Part shown: one piece after another, positions 9,729 to 19,113 of the stretch
Numbering within the stretch: position 1 is the first letter of the stretch
Layout: each line of letters starts with the position of its first letter
Assembly (NCBI RefSeq): GCF_030540825.1
Contig: NZ_JAUOEO010000001.1
Span: forward strand, 3,919,001 to 3,983,000
Direction: 5' to 3'
Length of the DNA: 64,000 bases
From: Flavivirga spongiicola
GTDB taxonomy: Bacteria > Bacteroidota > Bacteroidia > Flavobacteriales > Flavobacteriaceae
Made by a program: the position numbers and the translations under genes
The notes under the pieces: generated by a model
The model's database searches: none
Seen by the model: only the letters and a program-made list of their open reading frames with translations
What the model was told of the DNA's origin: nothing

Positions 9729-12700
9729 CTACTTAATTAATACAACGGGGCCTTCTTTCGTAATGGTTTCTCCATAAAAAGTTTCAGCAGAAAATTTAAA
9801 GTAATAATTACCATTTTCTGCATCAGCATCTTTTACTTTTCCATTCCAGCCATCAATATCATCTCCTTTTTCAGAATAGATTAAACTTCCCCAGGTGTCA
9901 TAAATGTCTAAAACCATATTGTTTAACCCAACAAATGCCGGATTGAAAAAATCATTTATATTATCATTGTTAGGGGTGAAAGCATTAGGCATCATAAGAC
10001 TGTATCCTTTTTCGATAGATAACGTGATGATTTTTTCATAAACACAACCGAAAGGATAAGTTACGGTTTGTGTGATTATATAATCTCCTTCCGTAATGTA
10101 AGTATGTAACGGGTTTTCTTCACTAGAAAAATTACCATCTCCAAAATCCCAAAGAACAGAAATATAATCACCGATAGCAGTATTTGTAAATTGGATAGGA
10201 TCTTTTTTTGAATATATTCCAAAAGAGGTATAGCCAATGGAGTTTAATTCAAAATTTGCATCACCAAGAATTGGAATATCTACATGATGTGAAAAACTTG
10301 TGGAACACCCAAAACTATCAGTCACATCAACAATTGTTAAACCATCCTGGTTAGTATTCATGATTTCATTATTAGATCCACTAACTGTTCCGCTAGACCA
10401 ACTTATTTGATAAGGAGGAATGCCCCCGGTAACTCTGGCTACAAAAGTTTGTTCTACATTTCGGGTTATACAATCAAAATCGGTAATAGTATCTACTTCT
10501 ATCGTAAGCGGATCAAATCTGCTAACCGTCCAGTTTTCCGATATTTCACATCCATTGGCATCTGTAATAGCTACTGAATAAGTGCCAGGGGGAATATCGT
10601 CTAAATCCTCAGTAGTTTCACCGTTAGACCATGAATAGCTTAAAGGAAGTGTACCACCGGTTACTATTAAATTAATAGCGCCGCTATTTGCATTATCACA
10701 ATCTAAAGCATCTGTTGTAACTGCGGATAATTCTAATGGATCCGGTTCTGAAATAGTAAAAGTTTCTGTTATGATACATGGAGTGGCATCTGTAATGGTT
10801 ACGGAATAAGTTCCTGGGGTTAAATTGTTTCGTTCTACACCTGCAGAAGCATCATCATTCCAAACAAGTGTTAGAGGTGTGATTCCTCCAACCAAATTCA
10901 GAGCAATACTGGCATCATTCTCTCCATAACAGGAAACATTTGCTATTGTAGGGTTGATTGAAAATTCCGGAGCTTCATCAATAACAACGGTTGCTTGCTT
11001 TTCACAATTTGTATTATCGGTAATTGTAATAATATAAGTGCCGGCAGATAAGTTGTTTTGATCAGATCCTGAACCGAGATTACTCCATTGTATCGTATAA
11101 GGGGGATTACCCCCAGAAATATTATCAATAGTTATAGAAGCATTATTATCTCCATAACATTCAATTTCGGTTGTGGAAAAATCTATAATAATTTCATCAG
11201 ATTGATCTAGAATAACCTGTAAAGTATCCGTACAGTTGGATTTGTCAGTAACGGTGAGGTTATATGTTCCGGCAAATAATCCCGACAGATTTTGAAGGTT
11301 GCTTGTATAACCATTTGGTCCTGTCCATGAATAAGAATAATCAAAAACGCCTGGTGATACTTCAATTGGTCTTCCTCCTGTAGTATTGATGTTAATAGCA
11401 CCGGTAGCATCTCCAAAACAAATAATATCAACCTGATTTACTAAGCTTGCATTTAATGCGGGAGGCTCAATAATCTGAAAATTTTGAACTATTGGTGTAC
11501 AATTGTTTGCATCGGTAACAGTAACTTGGTAATCTCCGGGTCCTAGATTTGATAAATCTTCTACATTAGAAAAAGAACTCCCGTTCCGTGTCCAGTTATA
11601 TGTATAAGGTATCGTTCCTCCATGAATATCAATATTTATAGTACCATCATCAGCACCAAAACAGGAAATAGTTTCCGGATTAAAGCTAATGGAGCTGAAA
11701 ATAAGTTCTTCAGGTTCTAGAATGGTAAATGTATCTGTAAACGGGCAGCCACCTTCATCATTTATAGTTACAGTATAAATGCCAGGTTCTAAATTGGAAA
11801 TATCTTCATCTGAATTGGTATATCCATTAGGACCTGTCCATGATATTAGGTATGGGGTTCCTGTTGAAAAAGGAATACCGCCACTAATAGTTATTTCAAT
11901 AGCGCCTGTATTAGATAAATAACATCTACTATTAGTTAGGTTTCTGGTAATGCTGATTGAAGGATTAACCGTAACGGTAATAGTAAAATCTGTTCCTGTG
12001 CAATTACCAGATACTGGAGTCACTGTATAAGTTACTGTGGCAGGATTAGCTGTGTTGTTTATAGGCGTTTGGCTAATATTGCTTTGAGGAGTAGTTTGAT
12101 TCGTAGCACCACTTATGGTACCTGTTGGATTTATTACCGGAGTTGTCCATGTATATTGTGTACCGGCAGGAACTGTATCTCCGCCACTAGAATCTGGAAT
12201 AATATTAAAGCTAACACCGCTACAAATAGTTAATGATTTATTTGAAATATTAGGAGTTTGATTAACTGTGAGCTGAGCAGTTTGAGATGTGATTTGAGTA
12301 CATCCACCACTAGAAAATGTTATGATTGCGTAATAATAGACTGTACCAATAGTTCCAGAGGGGACGCTATAGGTAGAAGCCGTTTCTCCGGTTAGAATGC
12401 TTCCTGTTGTGTTATTGGCAACCGTATTAGAATACCATTGGTAAGTGGGTGTTCCTACACCATTAGAATAAGCTACTGATAGTGTATTGAAAGTCTCACC
12501 GAAGCAAATAGTTTCGGATAAAGGATGAGATGAAAATGAAGGTGCTTGGTTAACAATAACGCCAGAAGTATTACTCACAACACTACAACCTGGGTATGGT
12601 TGGGTAATAATACAATAATAATAAAGTATACCAACTGTAGTTGTTGGAGGGGTGAAGGTGGCGTTTGTAGCTCCAGTTATTAGAGTGCCACCAGAGTTGC

Positions 12701-15700
12701 TGTTAGTTGTATTACTGTACCATTGGTAATTATATGTAGTTCCTGACCCTCCGGTTGCTGCCACTTGTAAATCTTGAGATGCTGTACCTTCGCATAATGT
12801 TTGAGAGGCTATGGGTTGGGTTGCAATAGCAGGATCGTCTACCACAATGACTTCAGAGGTGTTGCTGGTTATTGGGCTGCAACCACTTCCGTCTGGAGTT
12901 ATAATTACATAATAATAGTAATTTCCAGAGACAGTAAAAGTAGGAGGGGTGTAACTGGAGTTATTCGCTCCCGTAATAATAGTTCCTCCTGTATTGGAAT
13001 TGGTAGTATTAGAATACCATTGGTAGGTAATAACTCCAGTACCGCCGGAATGAACAACAGATAATGCAGTATTTACATCACCACCAATACAGGTATTTTG
13101 ACTGGTTATTGGGTTTGTATCAATTTGGATACCATTTACAATTTCAATACGAGCTGTATCAGAAGTTATTTCATCACAGCCTGAGCCAGATGTAAAGGAC
13201 GCTACACAGTAGTAAAAAGTTATACCAACCGGAGTATTTGGAGGCGTGTATGTTGCTGCCGTTTCTCCTGTTATTATAGTTCCTGTTGTATTGTTATTAA
13301 CGGTATTACTATACCATTGATATGTTGGTGTTCCGGGACCATTTACGACAACGGACAATTGATTTATCGGACCGTTTAAACAAATGGTTTCTGGTTGAGG
13401 TTGATTGGTGAAAGAAGGCGCAGGGTCAACAGTTATCACAAGGTTTACAGGAATTCCGGAGCAACCACCAACAGAAGGGGTTATGGTAAAAGTGACGTCT
13501 TCTGAGGTGTTGTTAGAATTAAAAATGGTTTGTACAGGAATTGTACTTGTATTATCAAAAGCAGTAAAGCCTGTTACACCAGCAAGAGCAGTAGCAGTCC
13601 AGTTGTATGTAGTGCCAGCTATATCTGATGTTAAAACAACTTGAGTTGTATTAGTACCTGAACAAATAGTTTGTGTTAGGTTAGTATTAGTTATCGTTGG
13701 AATAGGGTTGATAATAAAGTCTTCGGTATCTATCGTGGTGCTACAACTACTTGTAACACTAAATGTAACTTGATAATTACCAGGAGTGGTGTAGTTTATT
13801 GTTCCTGGGTTCAAAGCAGTAGATGTGCTTGGTGTTCCACCAGGAAAACTCCAACTATAAGTTAAAGTTTCAGATGCTGGTGCACAACTTACTACATTTG
13901 CTACAGGGTTAATACTTGCAGCACCACAAAAATCAGCAATAGGATCAATGTTAGCTATTGGAGGGCGTTTTACTTCTATAGTTTCAGAAACGGTATTACT
14001 ACCGCAGGAATTTGTAGTGGTGAGTGATAGTGTGTATGTACCTGCCGTTACAAAATTTATTCTTGGAGCTGCTGAATTTTCATCGGTTCCATTGGTGAAG
14101 TTCCAAGTTGCCGGAGCAGTACCACAAAAACCGGAAACATAGGCAACTTCCCAAAGATAAGTTTCACTACCGCAACCCGATGAGAGGTCTGTTGTATTTG
14201 TTGTTTGTACCGCAAGCGGCGCACAACCATTGTTGGTGTTTAATGTAAAAGCAGCAGTTATTTGAGGTTCTATACATATACTTTTAGTAATGGTGTTTGT
14301 AGTGCCACAAGAGTTTTGAGCATATAAAGAAACGGTATAGGTACCAGGGGTAGTATATACATGACTTGGATCTCTTAATGTAGATGTAGTGCTATCTCCA
14401 AAGTCCCAGAAATAGCCGTCATTAACATTACAATCATTACTGTAGCCGCCAGTTGAGGTGTTGTTAAACTGAACAGAAGAATTTACACAACTAATAGGTG
14501 GGTTTTCAAAATCGACTTCAGGTTTTCTTAAAATAATAATAGGACCAGCCGTTAAGTTTGTTTGTCCGCACGATGTGGAAATGTTCAACTGAACGGTATA
14601 GCTATTAGGACAACTTGATTGTGTATAAATATGAGGTATTGGAAAGTTTTGAGAATTTGCAGGGTCTGCTGTGTTATAATATGCAGAGCTCTCCAATTGT
14701 GCTTGGGTGTAATTTTCGAGAACTCCATCTCCAAAGTCAACTTCATACATAGTGTCTGGAGGGTTAGTTCCCCAGGAACCAATAGCAAAATCAATAGGAG
14801 AAACGGGAATACATAAATTTACTGTATTTCCTGGGTTTACAATAGAACCTGTTGGGTTACTTGAGTTTTTGATTAAATAAGTAACGGTATTGTCGCAATT
14901 ATTACCTCTTCCAGTTATGTCCATATTAAAAGAGCCTAACTGCGTGTAAGTGTGTGTGGCTGGAAATGTGACATTTGTTTCAATGGCACTTCCGTCTCCC
15001 CAGTTTACGTCATACGAATTTATACAGGCTGTGGAAACACTACTTATTCCAACATTAATAGTATAAGAAGGGTCTGTTGTGTTATTCCCACAATTATTAA
15101 ACGGATCGAATGCGCTGTCTATATCTTCAAATTCTAATCTGGGTTTTTGCTGAATTGAAACAGCCTTAGTTACGGAATTGCTACAACCATTAGTATCTGT
15201 AACTGTAAGTGTTACGTTGACATTTTGAAATCCACATCCTAAAGAGATAAATGTGTGAGAAGGATTGGCATTAGTCTTGGGAGTTCCACTCCCAAAATTC
15301 CAACTATAAGTAAATGGTCCATCACCAGTTGTATTTGATGTGAAATTTACTGAGGTTCCGGAGCAAGCGCCGTTATTATTAAAAGTAAAATCTACAGTAG
15401 GTTCACTAACAGTCACAGTTGCTGTACCGTTTGCAGGTGATGTGTCGTTGGAGCTGTCTCGAACAGATACCAATTGATAGGTAACAGAGCCAACATTGTT
15501 TGTACTTGCATCAACTGTAGCTATATCTCCAGTAGATGTTACGGTTAAATCTGGACCTCCAATATTATAGGTAAACGTATATGGTGCATAACCTCCAGAC
15601 CCAGTAAATGTTATTTGTGGCTGTGTATCATTTCTGCAAACTTGTGTTGTACCCGAAATAGTAGCAGACGGTGGGAGTGAAATTTTGGTTTTTTTAAGAC

Positions 15701-15812
15701 CTTTTAATGAGTCTGTTTTAATTGTGTTTTTTAAACCAGAATGATTTAAAGCAAAGAACGAAAGACTGATTATAAAAAAAGAAAAAGCTGTAAGAAAATA
15801 ATTCTTCCCCAT
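9729..15812 (-). CDS. Giant SprB-like adhesin with type B T9SS sorting domain
   Basis: 2027 residues. After an N-terminal signal segment come PKD-like domains (motifs such as YSWNFGSGTP and YFWDFGDSTT), then four Ig-like repeats of about 98 residues at roughly 785-1185, each containing QWYSNT and YTPP-like motifs. Six or seven SprB-type repeats follow (about 1290-1860), marked by CFG/CYG and GTYSVTITDA-like segments. A last PKD domain (LWDFGDGN) precedes the C-terminal gliding-motility sorting domain, with PNAFTPNNDNINDFF and NGNYYFKF. It should be secreted by T9SS and attached to the cell surface for gliding or adhesion. It is followed by a PorP/SprF gene in the same transcription unit. Confidence 0.9.
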   Translation of the reverse strand: MGKNYFLTAFSFFIISLSFFALNHSGLKNTIKTDSLKGLKKTKISLPPSATISGTTQVCRNDTQPQITFTGSGGYAPYTFTYNIGGPDLTVTSTGDIATVDASTNNVGSVTYQLVSVRDSSNDTSPANGTATVTVSEPTVDFTFNNNGACSGTSVNFTSNTTGDGPFTYSWNFGSGTPKTNANPSHTFISLGCGFQNVNVTLTVTDTNGCSNSVTKAVSIQQKPRLEFEDIDSAFDPFNNCGNNTTDPSYTINVGISSVSTACINSYDVNWGDGSAIETNVTFPATHTYTQLGSFNMDITGRGNNCDNTVTYLIKNSSNPTGSIVNPGNTVNLCIPVSPIDFAIGSWGTNPPDTMYEVDFGDGVLENYTQAQLESSAYYNTADPANSQNFPIPHIYTQSSCPNSYTVQLNISTSCGQTNLTAGPIIILRKPEVDFENPPISCVNSSVQFNNTSTGGYSNDCNVNDGYFWDFGDSTTSTLRDPSHVYTTPGTYTVSLYAQNSCGTTNTITKSICIEPQITAAFTLNTNNGCAPLAVQTTNTTDLSSGCGSETYLWEVAYVSGFCGTAPATWNFTNGTDENSAAPRINFVTAGTYTLSLTTTNSCGSNTVSETIEVKRPPIANIDPIADFCGAASINPVANVVSCAPASETLTYSWSFPGGTPSTSTALNPGTINYTTPGNYQVTFSVTSSCSTTIDTEDFIINPIPTITNTNLTQTICSGTNTTQVVLTSDIAGTTYNWTATALAGVTGFTAFDNTSTIPVQTIFNSNNTSEDVTFTITPSVGGCSGIPVNLVITVDPAPSFTNQPQPETICLNGPINQLSVVVNGPGTPTYQWYSNTVNNNTTGTIITGETAATYTPPNTPVGITFYYCVASFTSGSGCDEITSDTARIEIVNGIQIDTNPITSQNTCIGGDVNTALSVVHSGGTGVITYQWYSNTTNSNTGGTIITGANNSSYTPPTFTVSGNYYYYVIITPDGSGCSPITSNTSEVIVVDDPAIATQPIASQTLCEGTASQDLQVAATGGSGTTYNYQWYSNTTNSNSGGTLITGATNATFTPPTTTVGILYYYCIITQPYPGCSVVSNTSGVIVNQAPSFSSHPLSETICFGETFNTLSVAYSNGVGTPTYQWYSNTVANNTTGSILTGETASTYSVPSGTIGTVYYYAIITFSSGGCTQITSQTAQLTVNQTPNISNKSLTICSGVSFNIIPDSSGGDTVPAGTQYTWTTPVINPTGTISGATNQTTPQSNISQTPINNTANPATVTYTVTPVSGNCTGTDFTITVTVNPSISITRNLTNSRCYLSNTGAIEITISGGIPFSTGTPYLISWTGPNGYTNSDEDISNLEPGIYTVTINDEGGCPFTDTFTILEPEELIFSSISFNPETISCFGADDGTINIDIHGGTIPYTYNWTRNGSSFSNVEDLSNLGPGDYQVTVTDANNCTPIVQNFQIIEPPALNASLVNQVDIICFGDATGAININTTGGRPIEVSPGVFDYSYSWTGPNGYTSNLQNLSGLFAGTYNLTVTDKSNCTDTLQVILDQSDEIIIDFSTTEIECYGDNNASITIDNISGGNPPYTIQWSNLGSGSDQNNLSAGTYIITITDNTNCEKQATVVIDEAPEFSINPTIANVSCYGENDASIALNLVGGITPLTLVWNDDASAGVERNNLTPGTYSVTITDATPCIITETFTISEPDPLELSAVTTDALDCDNANSGAINLIVTGGTLPLSYSWSNGETTEDLDDIPPGTYSVAITDANGCEISENWTVSRFDPLTIEVDTITDFDCITRNVEQTFVARVTGGIPPYQISWSSGTVSGSNNEIMNTNQDGLTIVDVTDSFGCSTSFSHHVDIPILGDANFELNSIGYTSFGIYSKKDPIQFTNTAIGDYISVLWDFGDGNFSSEENPLHTYITEGDYIITQTVTYPFGCVYEKIITLSIEKGYSLMMPNAFTPNNDNINDFFNPAFVGLNNMVLDIYDTWGSLIYSEKGDDIDGWNGKVKDADAENGNYYFKFSAETFYGETITKEGPVVLIK

Positions 15813-15908
15813 GTAGAATAATTGTGTTAATAGCTGATACTAAAATAGATATTCTTTTTAATGAGACACTATTTAATAATAACATATGTTAAATTATTCT
15901 ATAAAATG

Positions 15909-15940
15909 CACAATTTATGGCATATAAAACACTTTACAAT
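15909..15940 (-). promoter_or_regulatory. Candidate Bacteroidota promoter for the adhesin gene
   Basis: On the minus strand an ATTG box (15940-15937) is followed after 19 bases by TAAATTGTG (15917-15909), close to the Bacteroidota pattern of a TTG-type -33 box and a TAnnTTTG -7 box. It lies about 100 bases before the adhesin start codon in the 276-bp divergent gap shared with the patatin gene. The match is imperfect and untested. Confidence 0.3.
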
Positions 15941-16088
15941 TAAGTTAATGTTGATGTGTTGGAAATTAACATAACTCATTCCACAAAATGCATAAAATGA
16001 ATATGTAAAACGGAGAATAATTAAATAAAGGATTTTTAGTCTTAAAATTAATACAGGTTCTTATATATTTACAATTAGAAGAAAAAAT

Positions 16089-17018
16089 ATGAAAGCATTA
16101 GTGATTTCAGGTGGAGGTAGTAAAGGAGCATATGCTGGAGGTGTTGCTCAGTATTTAATACAAGAGGAAGGTAGAGGTTATGATATGTATTTGGGGACAT
16201 CTACTGGAAGTTTATTGGTGCCACATTTGGCTGCTGGCGAAATTGATAAAATTAAAAAGGTATTTACAAATGTCAATCAAAGTAACATTTTTAGCGTAAA
16301 CCCTTTTGTGCAACGTAAAAAAGGAAATCGAGAATTCGTTTCAATCGATTTTATAAATACCATCTGGCAATTCATAAAAATGAAACGAACTTTTGGAGAG
16401 AGTAAAGCATTAAGGCGCTACTTAAAAAAACATTTTACAGAAGCAGAATATAACATAATTAGAGAGACTAAAGAAGATGTTGTTGTTACGGTATCAAATT
16501 TATCTAAAAACAGAGTCGAATATAAGTCTATAAAGGATTTTAGTTATGATGAATTTTGTGATTGGGTATGGATTTCCTGTAACTATATTCCATTTATGTC
16601 ACTTGTGACAAGAAATAATTTTGAATACGCCGATGGAGGTTTAGGATGCGTGGTTCCTATTCGAGAAGCTATATTGCGAGGGGCTACTGAGGTTGATGCG
16701 GTTATTTTAGAATCTGAAAACATGGAATACAATAAAGTGCTAGGTAAAAACCCTTTTTCTCTAATGATTAATTTGTTTAGTCACCTGTTAGATCAAGTGG
16801 AGCGTAGCGACATTACTATTGGCAAATTAGCAGCAAAAAATAAAGATGTCAAACTTAATTTGTATTATACACCATCAAAGCTTATTGAAAATTCATTGAT
16901 TTTTAATAAGAAATTGATGACTTCGTGGTGGCAACAAGGGTATGATTATGCTAAAGAAAAATGTCAAGAAGCCCGTTCAAACGAACTCCGTATTGATAAT
17001 GATTTACCACAAATCTGA
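16089..17018 (+). CDS. Patatin-like phospholipase
   Basis: 309 residues. The patatin hallmarks are all present: oxyanion loop GGGSKGAYAGG at residues 8-18, nucleophile elbow GTSTG with Ser38, and the catalytic aspartate in DGG at Asp182. Patatin-like enzymes are Ser-Asp dyad lipid acyl hydrolases. There is no signal peptide or membrane helix, so it is probably cytoplasmic or peripherally membrane bound. A purine-rich AGAAGAAAAA precedes the ATG. Its last 15 bp overlap the 3' end of the convergent gene at 17004-17525. Confidence 0.9.
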   Translation: MKALVISGGGSKGAYAGGVAQYLIQEEGRGYDMYLGTSTGSLLVPHLAAGEIDKIKKVFTNVNQSNIFSVNPFVQRKKGNREFVSIDFINTIWQFIKMKRTFGESKALRRYLKKHFTEAEYNIIRETKEDVVVTVSNLSKNRVEYKSIKDFSYDEFCDWVWISCNYIPFMSLVTRNNFEYADGGLGCVVPIREAILRGATEVDAVILESENMEYNKVLGKNPFSLMINLFSHLLDQVERSDITIGKLAAKNKDVKLNLYYTPSKLIENSLIFNKKLMTSWWQQGYDYAKEKCQEARSNELRIDNDLPQI

Positions 17019-17525
17019 TACTTCTTCTTTAATAAAAGAAAGTGCTGCATCACTAGGTGAACGTCGTTCCATCATTTCTGTTAAAACAACTTCTCTTAAT
17101 TTATTTGCTGTATCCGTTTTTTCAAGTAAATTGGCTTTTCTAATAAGTTGAATGGTGGCATTTTTTGCGGTGGTAATGATGTTCCAACACTCGTCACTAA
17201 TGTAAATTTGTTGCGATAAATTATGTTCAAATTCTTGTTCAATGGTATGTATAAGCAAGGCTTCGTAATCTTCCTTATTTGAGGATAAAGGAGTGGTTCT
17301 AATTAATAGTTTCGATGGTGTAATGCGTTCTAAAAACAAAGCCATTCTTTCATAAGCTTGCAAGCGCAAAGGCATGGCGGTTACTTGTAAATCCTTTTTT
17401 AATAAAAACCGTCTTCGGCCATCTTCATTTTTAGTATGCTCTCTGAAAAAATAATATGCAATGACACCGGTTATTAATGATGGGATTGCGAATAAAAATA
17501 AATCTAAAACTCTTTGTGCATCCAT
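17004..17525 (-). CDS. Conserved flavobacterial membrane-anchored protein of unknown function
   Basis: 173 residues. One N-terminal transmembrane helix (about residues 8-26, LFLFAIPSLITGVIAYYFF) is followed by a cytoplasmic helical domain rich in charged residues, including RLQAYERMALFLERI and a glutamate/histidine-containing segment TIEQEFEHNLSQQ. I have seen this type of protein in flavobacterial genomes but know no function. It starts 6 bp after the stop of the glutamate-synthase-like gene, so it belongs to that operon, and it overlaps the convergent patatin gene by 15 bp. Confidence 0.75.
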   Translation of the reverse strand: MDAQRVLDLFLFAIPSLITGVIAYYFFREHTKNEDGRRRFLLKKDLQVTAMPLRLQAYERMALFLERITPSKLLIRTTPLSSNKEDYEALLIHTIEQEFEHNLSQQIYISDECWNIITTAKNATIQLIRKANLLEKTDTANKLREVVLTEMMERRSPSDAALSFIKEEVSDLW

Positions 17526-17531
17526 AAAATG

Positions 17532-19112
17532 TTAATCGATTTGGGTTTTATACCAATTATAATTTCCTCCCAAATATAAACAATCTTTTAAATCTTGCAT
17601 ACTAGTAAATGGTACAGGTGTTTTTTTATACATATAAGTTCTATCTAATTCTTTTGAAAGATTATGATCATCAACATTAATTTCAACATCATTCATTTTA
17701 AATTGACAGGGGTGCTCATATCCTGCCGCATGCGTAATCTCTACTAATTCTTTTTTAAAGGTTTTAAAGTATTGTGCTAATCGTTCCGATTTTAAAGTCG
17801 GGTCTATACCATTTTGTAACCATTTACTTTGTGTAGCTACACCGCTTGGGCATCTATTGGTGTGACAAATTTGTGCCTGAATGCAACCAATACTCATCAT
17901 AGCTTCTCTTGCCACATTAATACAATCTACACCCATGGCAAATGCCATAGCAGCTTTGGCCGGAAACCCTAATTTTCCGCTACCAATAAATACAACACGT
18001 TCCGATAGTCCTTTGTGTTTAAAGAGTTTATATAAGTCACTAAACCCATAAACCCAGGGGAGTGATACATGATCTGCAAAACTTGGTGGTGCCGCACCAG
18101 TACCACCTTCACCACCATCAACGGTAATGAAATCTGGTCCTTTTCCTGTTTTTAACATGATATCGGCGAGTTCTTCCCATTGTTCCAGCTTACCAATAGC
18201 AGCTTTAATGCCGACGGGCAAGCCTGTAGCTTCAGCAATATCTTCTATAAAATCTACCATTTCCGAGACGTTAGAAAATGCTTTGTGGTTAGGAGGGGAT
18301 AGTACGTCTTTCCCAATTTCAACACCACGAATGGTTGCAATTTCCTTAGTAATTTTTGCTCCCGGCAATAGGCCTCCTTTTCCTGGTTTTGCTCCTTGAG
18401 ATAGTTTTACTTCAATAGCTCTAATAAAAGGATTATCCTTGACTAGTTTCTTCATTTTATCCATTGAAAACCCACCATCCTCTGCACGAACACCAAAATA
18501 GCCCGTACCAAAATGAAATACCACATCGCCTCCGTTACTGTGATAGGGAGATAAGCCACCTTCTCCTGTATTATGGTAAGCTCCAGCTATTTTAACACCT
18601 TTATTTAGCGATTCTACCGCTTTGGCGGAAAGCGAGCCAAAACTCATGGCAGATATGTTAATAACAGATGCTGGACGATAGGGCCTTTTACGCTTATTAA
18701 ACTCACCTATAATTTTAGCACAGGGTAAGAATGTTTTGTCAATACTATTTGGATGATTTTTATCAATTTGAAAAGGCATCATGGCATTATTAATAAACAC
18801 ATGTTGGTGTTCATAAATATCTCTGTCGGTACCAAAACCTTCGTAATTATTTTCTTTTTTTGCTGACGCATAAATCCAACCACGCTCAATACGGTTAAAA
18901 GGTAATTCCTCTCTATTATTAGCTACAAAATATTGACGCATTTCTGGTCCAATGCCTTCAAGCCAATACCGTAAATGTCCAATAATAGGGAAGTTATGAC
19001 TAATAGTGTGACTTTTTTGAAAAAAGACATCGCGTATAGCCACCAGAGCCAAACCAATTAAAATCCAAGCCCACCAAGACATGTTTGATAAAAAATCTAA
19101 TATGTTATCCAT
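17532..19112 (-). CDS. FMN-binding glutamate-synthase-family protein, membrane anchored
   Basis: 526 residues. An N-terminal transmembrane helix (WWAWILIGLALVAI) precedes a glutamate-synthase central/FMN-binding barrel. Visible signatures are NISAMSFGSLSAKAVESLN, the GGEGGTGAAP loop near residue 335-345, and the cysteine-containing CIQAQICHTNRCPSGVATQ around 405-420. It resembles the stand-alone GltB2-type proteins, which lack the glutaminase and are therefore not complete glutamate synthases; the real reaction is unknown. It begins 1 bp after the stop codon of the upstream M20 amidohydrolase gene, which indicates co-transcription. Confidence 0.85.
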   Translation of the reverse strand: MDNILDFLSNMSWWAWILIGLALVAIRDVFFQKSHTISHNFPIIGHLRYWLEGIGPEMRQYFVANNREELPFNRIERGWIYASAKKENNYEGFGTDRDIYEHQHVFINNAMMPFQIDKNHPNSIDKTFLPCAKIIGEFNKRKRPYRPASVINISAMSFGSLSAKAVESLNKGVKIAGAYHNTGEGGLSPYHSNGGDVVFHFGTGYFGVRAEDGGFSMDKMKKLVKDNPFIRAIEVKLSQGAKPGKGGLLPGAKITKEIATIRGVEIGKDVLSPPNHKAFSNVSEMVDFIEDIAEATGLPVGIKAAIGKLEQWEELADIMLKTGKGPDFITVDGGEGGTGAAPPSFADHVSLPWVYGFSDLYKLFKHKGLSERVVFIGSGKLGFPAKAAMAFAMGVDCINVAREAMMSIGCIQAQICHTNRCPSGVATQSKWLQNGIDPTLKSERLAQYFKTFKKELVEITHAAGYEHPCQFKMNDVEINVDDHNLSKELDRTYMYKKTPVPFTSMQDLKDCLYLGGNYNWYKTQID

Positions 19113-19113
19113 T

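Noticed and set aside
12801..14142. Several plus-strand open frames inside the giant adhesin gene
   Set aside because: They mirror the Thr/Ser/Gly-rich repeats of the minus-strand protein and show no domain or conserved motif.
16089..17018. Patatin as effector of a CBASS-type defence system
   Set aside because: No nucleotidyltransferase (CD-NTase) or accessory Cap gene is adjacent; its neighbours are an adhesin gene and a metabolic operon.
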